A stretch of 64,000 nucleotides of DNA, taken from positions 118,451-182,450 of the forward strand of contig CAVYHD010000024.1 in assembly GCA_963768075.1 (NCBI GenBank), written 5' to 3'. The translations under genes and the position numbers were made by a program. Origin of the DNA: QHXW01 sp963768075. GTDB lineage: Bacteria; Acidobacteriota; Terriglobia; Bryobacterales; Bryobacteraceae. The notes under the pieces were generated by a model. It saw nothing but the letters and a program-made list of their open reading frames with translations. It was not told where the DNA came from and ran no database searches. Positions 63,547-64,000 of the stretch are shown in pieces (position 1 is the stretch's first letter; each line of letters begins with the position of its first letter).

Positions 63547-64000
63547 TCACTGGATGACGCCAACCGTCATAGCTGATCTGCTCGCGAACCGCGAGATGCC
63601 CACGCTGTTGCGCATATTCTCTACATCGCGTGCTGGCGGCTTCCCGAAGAGCTTCTTGTAGTCACGGCTGAAGTGGGAAGCGTCCAAATACCCGACGCGG
63701 AAACCGGCAGTGGCGGCGTCCATATTATCTCCGAGCATCAAGCGTCTAGCCTGCTGGAGTCGAAGCTGCTTCTGGAACTGGAGCGGCTCTGTGTCAGTGA
63801 TCGCCCTGAAGTGGTGGTGAAAACCCGAAGTGCTGATTCCCAGAATCCCGCGCAATCGCCTCTATCCGCAGTGGCTGGTCGAACTCCTTGCGTAGCGTCT
63901 CCAACGCTTTAGCGATGCTGTGTGAGTTGGTACCGAACACCGGAAGGCATTGAGCCGGTGGCCCTGCTTCCCAATCAGCAGGCGAAAGGCAATCTCTGGC
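63547..64000 (-). pseudogene. AraC-family regulator, partial and frameshifted
   Basis: The C-terminal HTH reads ISTSGFHHHFRAIT, LQFQKQLRLQQARRLMLGDNMDAATAGFRVGYLDASHFSRDYKKLFGKPP. Upstream, IAKALETLRKEFDQPLRIEAIARD lies in another frame, so a one-base shift occurs at about 63837-63850. A second shift is likely between 63920 and 63955, where the AraC N-terminal domain (AFRLLIGKQG) is in yet another frame. The gene runs off the right edge. Confidence 0.7.

Overview
The window looks like a chromosomal segment of an acidobacterium, most likely from the Solibacter/Bryobacter group. The evidence is the gene style: a PadR repressor translationally coupled to a large MacB/FtsX-type permease of the acidobacterial duplicated-orphan type, an Oar-like TonB-dependent receptor with a carboxypeptidase-regulatory N-terminal domain, YVTN propellers, Tat-exported TIM-barrel epimerases and high GC. 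No rRNA, tRNA, CRISPR array or insertion sequence was recognised. Several genes carry single-base lesions, so true decay and base-level assembly error cannot be separated from the sequence alone.

Layout. 0-7.8 kb: the 3' end of a Gfo/Idh/MocA oxidoreductase, convergent with a minus-strand operon (DUF5009 acyltransferase-like membrane protein, giant HEAT/c-haem protein, sugar-phosphate isomerase-like protein, D-2-hydroxyacid dehydrogenase). 8-21.4 kb: an accessory cluster of two converging arms. The plus arm has an unknown 689-aa protein, a DUF2235 hydrolase, an animal-type haem peroxidase with two compensating frameshifts, a FAD oxidoreductase and a TIR-SUMF1 fusion. The minus arm has a patatin, two paralogous unknown proteins and a DyP peroxidase. 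A SLOG-like gene diverges from the patatin. 21.6-29.5 kb: a peptide-use operon (M81 peptidase, MFS permease, TonB receptor with a near-consensus promoter, M24-like peptidase). 29.5-32.7 kb: gene-poor DNA, a DsbA-like protein and a radical SAM protein.

32.8-37.8 kb: a minus-strand operon with an unknown W/C-rich protein, a DUF1360 fusion, a degenerate ATP-grasp-like partner, a graspetide-synthetase-like ATP-grasp ligase and a Lys/Glu-repeat protein that looks like a substrate. This is the best candidate for an undescribed system. 38.6-45.1 kb: a two-component system, a cytochrome b561-molybdopterin fusion, and a DeoR regulator divergent from a HAD-MFS pair with overlapping promoters. 45.2-50.9 kb: PadR-ADOP, a small membrane protein, a pseudogene, a YVTN propeller and a PIG-L deacetylase. 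51.1-54.7 kb: a TIR-small GTPase fusion coupled to a membrane protein, facing a possible GTPase-partner protein and a second DUF5009 gene.

54.7-64 kb: a TonB receptor is cut off at about 55.43 kb and abuts a truncated glycosyltransferase-like gene. Beyond this junction lies a damaged C-A-T-C NRPS with an in-frame heptanucleotide repeat, an intact SyrP-like dioxygenase, an intact Na+/H+ antiporter and a broken AraC regulator. This block has a different character and may be a transferred island or an assembly chimera.
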